Origin: Thermohalobaculum sp039805905
GTDB taxonomy: Bacteria; Pseudomonadota; Alphaproteobacteria; Rhodobacterales; Rhodobacteraceae
NCBI GenBank assembly: GCA_039805905.1
Contig: JBDIVM010000006.1
Span: forward strand, 186,001 to 250,000
Direction of reading: 5' to 3'
Length of the DNA stretch: 64,000 nucleotides
Shown piece by piece: positions 58,519 to 64,000 of this stretch (position 1 is its first letter; each line of letters opens with the position of its first letter). Both the position numbers and the translations under genes were made by a program. The notes under the pieces are model-generated. The model had not been told where the DNA came from, ran no database searches, and saw nothing but the letters and a program-made list of their open reading frames with translations.

Positions 58519-59250
58519 TCAGCGCGCGTTCGCCGCGGCATCGTAGGTCGAGAAGTCGACCAGCGTGCCGAGCATCTGCAGATAGGCGATCAGCGCATCG
58601 AGCTCAGTGATCTCGGGCTGGCCGTCGAAGTTGCGCACCTGCGCCTTCGGGTAGCGGGCCAGCAGCGCGTCGACACCCTCGTCGTCGGGGTTAACCTGCG
58701 CACCGATGTCGGCCTCGGCCGCTGCGATCATCTCGTCGGTGTAGGGCACGCCGACGATCCGGTTGGTGCGCAGATGGTCGGCGATGTGCGTGAAGTCGAG
58801 CTTGTTCTCCTCGAGCCAGGGATAGCGCGGCATTACCGACTCGGGCACCAGGTCCTGCGGTTTGCGGAAATGGGCGACATGCCATTCGTCCGAATAGCGG
58901 CCGCCGACGCGCGCGAGGTCCGGCCCCGTGCGCTTCGAGCCCCACTGGAACGGGTGGTCGTACATCGACTCGGCGGCAAGGCTGTAATGCCCGTAGCGGT
59001 CGACTTCGTCGCGCATCGGCCGGATCATCTGGCTGTGGCAGACATAACAGCCCTCGCGGATGTAGATCTGCCGACCGGCGAGCTCGAGCGGCGAGTAGGG
59101 CCGCACGCCCTCCACCTTCTCGATGGTGTTCTGCATCCAGAACAGCGGCGCAATCTCGACGATTCCGCCGACCGTCACGACCAGGAGCGCGGCGATCAGC
59201 AGCAGGGTGACGTTGCGCTCGAGGACGGCGTGTTTGGTCTTGAGGCTCAT
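58519..59250 (-). CDS. ccoO: cbb3 oxidase monoheme cytochrome c subunit CcoO
   Basis: A 243-residue membrane-anchored cytochrome c. An N-terminal helix (ERNVTLLLIAALLVVTVGGIVEI) precedes YIREGCYVCHSQMIRP with the heme site CYVCH (68-72). The rest (GPDLARVGGRYSDEWHVAHFRKP and ITELDALIAYLQMLGT) is characteristic of CcoO/FixO. The ATG at 59250 gives this length; the frame is open further upstream but that part overlaps ccoN. Second gene of ccoNOQP. Confidence 0.96.
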   Translation of the reverse strand: MSLKTKHAVLERNVTLLLIAALLVVTVGGIVEIAPLFWMQNTIEKVEGVRPYSPLELAGRQIYIREGCYVCHSQMIRPMRDEVDRYGHYSLAAESMYDHPFQWGSKRTGPDLARVGGRYSDEWHVAHFRKPQDLVPESVMPRYPWLEENKLDFTHIADHLRTNRIVGVPYTDEMIAAAEADIGAQVNPDDEGVDALLARYPKAQVRNFDGQPEITELDALIAYLQMLGTLVDFSTYDAAANAR

Positions 59251-59261
59251 GGTCCGCCCCC

Positions 59262-60857
59262 CTACTCGGCTGCCACGGTCGCGGGCCGGCCGGCGGCCTC
59301 GCCGCTGACCCTGCCCCGGATCGTCTGCAACAGGTTGAAGCACATGATCGCCGCGCCGGTGAGGTAGAGCACGCCGCCGAGCGCACGCACCACATACATC
59401 GGGAACTTGGCGGCGACCGTGTCGGCGAAGCTGTTCACCAGGAAGCCCTGATCGTCATACTCGCGCCACATCAGCCCTTCCATGATGCCGGTCACCCACA
59501 TCGAGGCCGCGTAGAGCACGATGCCGATGGTGGCGAGCCAGAAGTGCCAGTTGACGAGGCTGAGCGAGTAGAGCCGCTCGCGGTTCCAGAGCCGGGGCAC
59601 CAGGAAGTAGAGCGCGCCGAAGGTAATCATGCCGTTCCACCCGAGCGCGCCGGAATGCACGTGCCCGATGGTCCAGTCGGTATAGTGGCTGAGCGAGTTC
59701 ACCGCCCTGATCGACATCATCGGCCCCTCGAAGGTCGACATGCCGTAGAAGGCGACCGAAATCACCATCATGCGGATGATCGGGTCGGTCCTGAGCTTGT
59801 CCCAGGCGCCGTTCAGGGTCATCAGCCCGTTGATCATGCCGCCCCAGGACGGCATCCACAGGATGATCGAGAACACCATGCCCAGCGTCTGCGCCCAGTC
59901 GGGCAGGGCGGTGTAGTGGAGGTGGTGCGGACCGGCCCAGATGTAGAGGAAGATCAGCGCCCAGAAGTGGATGATCGACAGGCGGTAGGAGTAGATCGGC
60001 CGCTGGGCCTGCTTCGGCACGAAATAGTACATCATGCCGAGGAAGCCGGCCGTCAGGAAGAAGCCGACCGCGTTGTGGCCGTACCACCACTGGGTCATGG
60101 CGTCCTGAACGCCCGAGAAGGCCGAGTAGCTGGTCGAGCCGAGGATCGAGACCGGCACGGCGAGATTGTTCACCACGTGCAGCATCGCGATGGTGATGAT
60201 GAAGCTGAGGAAGAACCAGTTCGCCACGTAGATGTGCGGCTCCTTCCGCTTCAGGATCGTGCCGAGATAGACCGCGAGATAGGCGACCCAGACGATGGTG
60301 AGCCAGAGGTCGATGTGCCAGGCAGGCTCGGCATATTCCCGTGACTGCGAGCCGCCGAACAGGTAACTCGTCGCCGCCAGCACGATGACAAGCTGGTAGC
60401 CCCAGAACACGAACCAGGGCAGGTTCCCGCCCCAGAGCCGCGCCGCGCAGGTGCGCTGAACGATGTAGAAGGACGAGCAGATCAGCGCATTGCCGCCGAA
60501 GGCGAAGATCACCGCCGAGGTGTGCAGCGGCCTGAGCCGCCCGAAGCTGGTGAAGCTGAGGCCGAGATTGAGCGCGGGAAATGCAAGCTCGAAGGCGATC
60601 ACCACACCGACGAGGAAACCCACGAGGCCCCACAGCGCAGTGGCGATGACGCCGGCACGGATCACGTCGTCCATATAGCCGGTTGCCGTCGCACGGGGTG
60701 TGCCCATGGTCCGGATGGCGTGAACGAAGAACCCGGCCGCGAAGGCCAGCACGACGAGCGCATTCACCTGATAGGCGAGGTCGTGGCCCCGGTTTGCGGC
60801 GATCGCCGCGAGGACCGCGACGGCCGCGAAGGCGACCAGCTTGACGATGGATCCCAT
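59262..60857 (-). CDS. ccoN: cbb3 oxidase catalytic subunit CcoN
   Basis: A 531-residue heme-copper oxidase subunit I of C family with about twelve helices. The catalytic His ligands are in the conserved stretches around TQWWYGHNAVGFFLTAGFLG and WAGPHHLHYTALPDWAQTLG, with the cbb3-specific HFWLATIGIVLYAASMW and low-spin heme His in the first helices (LRPLHTSAVIFAF). It reduces oxygen with high affinity and pumps protons. The ATG at 60857 follows GGGGAACGATC. An FNR-type box lies 120 bases upstream. First gene of ccoNOQP. Confidence 0.97.
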   Translation of the reverse strand: MGSIVKLVAFAAVAVLAAIAANRGHDLAYQVNALVVLAFAAGFFVHAIRTMGTPRATATGYMDDVIRAGVIATALWGLVGFLVGVVIAFELAFPALNLGLSFTSFGRLRPLHTSAVIFAFGGNALICSSFYIVQRTCAARLWGGNLPWFVFWGYQLVIVLAATSYLFGGSQSREYAEPAWHIDLWLTIVWVAYLAVYLGTILKRKEPHIYVANWFFLSFIITIAMLHVVNNLAVPVSILGSTSYSAFSGVQDAMTQWWYGHNAVGFFLTAGFLGMMYYFVPKQAQRPIYSYRLSIIHFWALIFLYIWAGPHHLHYTALPDWAQTLGMVFSIILWMPSWGGMINGLMTLNGAWDKLRTDPIIRMMVISVAFYGMSTFEGPMMSIRAVNSLSHYTDWTIGHVHSGALGWNGMITFGALYFLVPRLWNRERLYSLSLVNWHFWLATIGIVLYAASMWVTGIMEGLMWREYDDQGFLVNSFADTVAAKFPMYVVRALGGVLYLTGAAIMCFNLLQTIRGRVSGEAAGRPATVAAE

Positions 60858-60976
60858 GATCGTTCCCCGAAACCCGTTCAGCCGAAGGCGGGCCGGCACA
60901 TGCCCGCATATGTGACACCGGAACCTGCGCCCCGGATTGCCCCATGCCGTTTTTGCGGCGCAGCAAGGCGCAGGCA

Positions 60977-60990
60977 TTGATCTGGGTCAA
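60977..60990. promoter_or_regulatory. FNR-type box upstream of ccoN
   Basis: TTGAT-CTGG-GTCAA differs from consensus by one base in the right half-site. It lies 120 bases before ccoN, consistent with FnrL activation of ccoNOQP. Confidence 0.8.
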
Positions 60991-61137
60991 TCAGCGCAGG
61001 ATTCCCGCCAAGCGCAAGACGCCATGCGACGCAGGGACGCCCAAAACGACTGCTCGGGGTGCGGCGAAACGTTGTGGCGAGCGGCGCCCCGGCGCTCGCC
61101 GGCGGTGACCGGACGAGCGCGCACGCCCGGATGTCCG

Positions 61138-61977
61138 CTACCTGTAGAAGATGTGGCTGCCGATCCGCGCGGTCCTTTCGAGTTTGCGGGCCCATCGCGG
61201 TGTGACCCAGGTCGCATGGTAGTGCGTCGCGTTGCCGGTGACGGTGCGCGGCCCGCCCTGGAGCATGAGCCAGGCGATCTTGCCGAGTTCCTCGAACTTC
61301 CCGGGGTCGCGGATATGTTCGGCCTTGCCGTCGCACTTGTAGGAGAACTGGCAGCCGTTCCTGTTCTGCTCGCCCTGTCTGACGACGCCGCAGACCGAGT
61401 CCGGATACAGGTCCGTGCTGACGCGGTTCAGGATGACCTCCGCCACGGCGATCTGGCCGAGGAGGCTTTCGCCCCGTGCCTCGAAGTACAGCGCCTCGGT
61501 CAGGCAGCGCCACTCGGCGTCGCGCTCGCCGATCTCGATGCGCCGGATCTGCTCCGGGCTCGGTGCTCGGCCGGCCTCGTTCGAGAGCACGGCGCCGAGG
61601 AGATCGTCGCGGGTCCGGCGAGCGGCGGCCGAGGTCCGGGAGCCCGCGCCGTCCAGGTCGCGGGCCAGGCTGCGCGTTCCGAGCCCGACCGCGGTCGGCG
61701 GGATGTCCGGGGACCAGGCGATCTCGGTCGAGGGGACGGTGATGCCGCGCCGGAAACGGTCGGGGGCCGGCCGCAGGAACAGCCCCGCCGCCTCGCGCTC
61801 GGCCGGGTGGCTGACCGCCGCGCGAAGGGAATGGAACGGGTCCTGATCCCAATCGCGCGTTTCGGCAGCGACCCGGTCGGTCCCAGCAAGAAGCACGATC
61901 AGCGCCGCCAAGGACATGGCGGCAATCAGCGCGTAAGCGACCCGGGGCAACGGGCGCAGCGTGGTCAAGCCAGTCAT
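61138..61977 (-). CDS. SleB-type cell wall hydrolase
   Basis: About 279 residues. An N-terminal membrane helix or signal (YALIAAMSLAALIVLLAG) is followed by an unremarkable region. The Hydrolase_2/SleB domain spans the last 130 residues: CLTEALYFEARGESLLGQIAVAEVILNR, then NRNGCQFSYKCDG, then NATHYHATWVTPRWARKLE. These lytic enzymes cleave peptidoglycan, and in non-sporulating alphaproteobacteria they remodel the wall. The Glu in YFEARGE is the likely catalytic acid. The ATG at 61977 is chosen; 61989 and a GTG at 61995 are alternatives. Upstream of ccoN but on the same strand, separated by its own gap. Confidence 0.88.
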   Translation of the reverse strand: MTGLTTLRPLPRVAYALIAAMSLAALIVLLAGTDRVAAETRDWDQDPFHSLRAAVSHPAEREAAGLFLRPAPDRFRRGITVPSTEIAWSPDIPPTAVGLGTRSLARDLDGAGSRTSAAARRTRDDLLGAVLSNEAGRAPSPEQIRRIEIGERDAEWRCLTEALYFEARGESLLGQIAVAEVILNRVSTDLYPDSVCGVVRQGEQNRNGCQFSYKCDGKAEHIRDPGKFEELGKIAWLMLQGGPRTVTGNATHYHATWVTPRWARKLERTARIGSHIFYR

Positions 61978-61989
61978 CTTCTCCCTCAT

Positions 61990-62314
61990 CGACACTTGTC
62001 GGGCGGCCGTCCCACGAACGCGGAGCGATCAACTCCGCGCCCCCTTCCCCGCGTGAGCCGGCATACTTCAAATCACGCACATGCAATGGGCGATGCTTAG
62101 CAAGGGCGTCGCCGCGGCCGGAACCCGGAAGCGCTATTGCGCCGATGCAACGGCTAAGTTTTTTGAGCCGATGGCTCGATTGGCAACATGTTTTGTTGCA
62201 CATATGCAACAAAATCGGCCGAAGCTGCAGCTGCCGGCCCGCTGAAAGTCGAAAACCGGGTCCGAATCGGTGCCTTGCGGCAGTCCGCCCGGGCGGCGCG
62301 CCGGCGGGCCTGCG
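61990..62314. other. 325-bp non-coding gap between the SleB-type gene and ppdK
   Basis: No credible gene was seen. It holds a 24-bp palindrome at 62191-62214 in an AT-rich stretch and the 3' flank of ppdK. The region near 62000-62100 may contain the SleB-type gene promoter. Confidence 0.55.
62191..62214. repeat. palindrome TTTTGTTGC-N6-GCAACAAAA
   Basis: Nine-base arms are exact reverse complements around ACATAT. It lies 100 bases past the ppdK stop and about 200 bases upstream of the SleB-type gene start. It could be a regulator site or a transcript-end hairpin, but no U-tract follows on the ppdK side. Confidence 0.55.

Positions 62315-64000
<1,686 letters not shown>

Noticed and set aside
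62160..62178. Hairpin GAGCC-GAT-GGCTC with adjacent T-run
   Set aside because: The T-run precedes the stem on the plus strand and becomes an A-run after it on the reverse strand, so it is not an intrinsic terminator for either gene.

Overview
The window is very GC-rich, densely coded DNA from an alphaproteobacterium, most likely Rhodobacterales or a close relative (inference). The evidence is a CcrM-type GANTC methyltransferase downstream of rnhB, an FnrL/hemN divergent pair, a cbb3 oxidase locus with ccoGHIS, the mutY/dciA/dsbA-like/smc arrangement, a DUF1127 protein and a GcvT-fused FAD dehydrogenase. No rRNA, CRISPR array, prophage or complete insertion sequence is visible. One tRNA-Arg(CCT) is present.

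Layout. 1-4.9 kb: a partial outer-membrane barrel gene, a VOC protein, a decayed IS5-type transposase next to a low-GC XRE regulator, a glycine amidinotransferase, an SDR and a small two-helix membrane protein. 5-8.5 kb: a patatin lipoprotein, then hemN and fnrL diverging from a shared FNR box. 8.5-16.6 kb: genome maintenance (smc, DsbA-like, dciA, mutY, ccrM, rnhB). 16.7-20.6 kb: a Gly-rich membrane protein, a twice-frameshifted SRPBCC gene, a globin-like protein lacking the usual proximal His, a radical SAM protein with a LexA-type box, a normal globin and a dienelactone hydrolase. 20.7-23.5 kb: tRNA-Arg and an ACC deaminase operon with a UxaA-family subunit pair. 23.5-29.7 kb: the rimP-nusA-ylxR-infB-rbfA translation operon behind a candidate attenuator leader. 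29.7-37.2 kb: tandem cyclopropane-fatty-acid synthases, an SDR/LysR pair, DUF1127, prolyl iminopeptidase, ubiG and a second methyltransferase. 37.2-41.9 kb: an orphan cluster of two TadE-like and two TadG-like proteins in AT-rich surroundings. 42-46.7 kb: an MttB-family methyltransferase and FAD/GcvT dehydrogenase with a divergent TetR regulator and a clear operator. 46.7-49.3 kb: an MgtE-like transporter, a MarR-GNAT fusion and a SYLF protein. 49.4-60.9 kb: cbb3 oxidase maturation (ccoGHIS) and structural (ccoNOQP) operons, each with an FNR box, separated by four unrelated genes. 61-64 kb: a SleB-type cell wall hydrolase and the 3' part of ppdK.

Functionally the best-connected theme is low-oxygen respiration. 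FnrL is encoded here, and FNR-type boxes precede hemN/fnrL, ccoG and ccoN. A second theme is cell-cycle DNA methylation: ccrM has GANTC sites in its own upstream region, and GATTC sites recur upstream of the Tad-like genes. I did not find a clearly new multi-gene system. The strongest candidates for follow-up are the orphan Tad-like cluster with shared promoter motifs, the LexA-box radical SAM gene, the globin-like protein with Cys at the proximal position, and the rimP leader.
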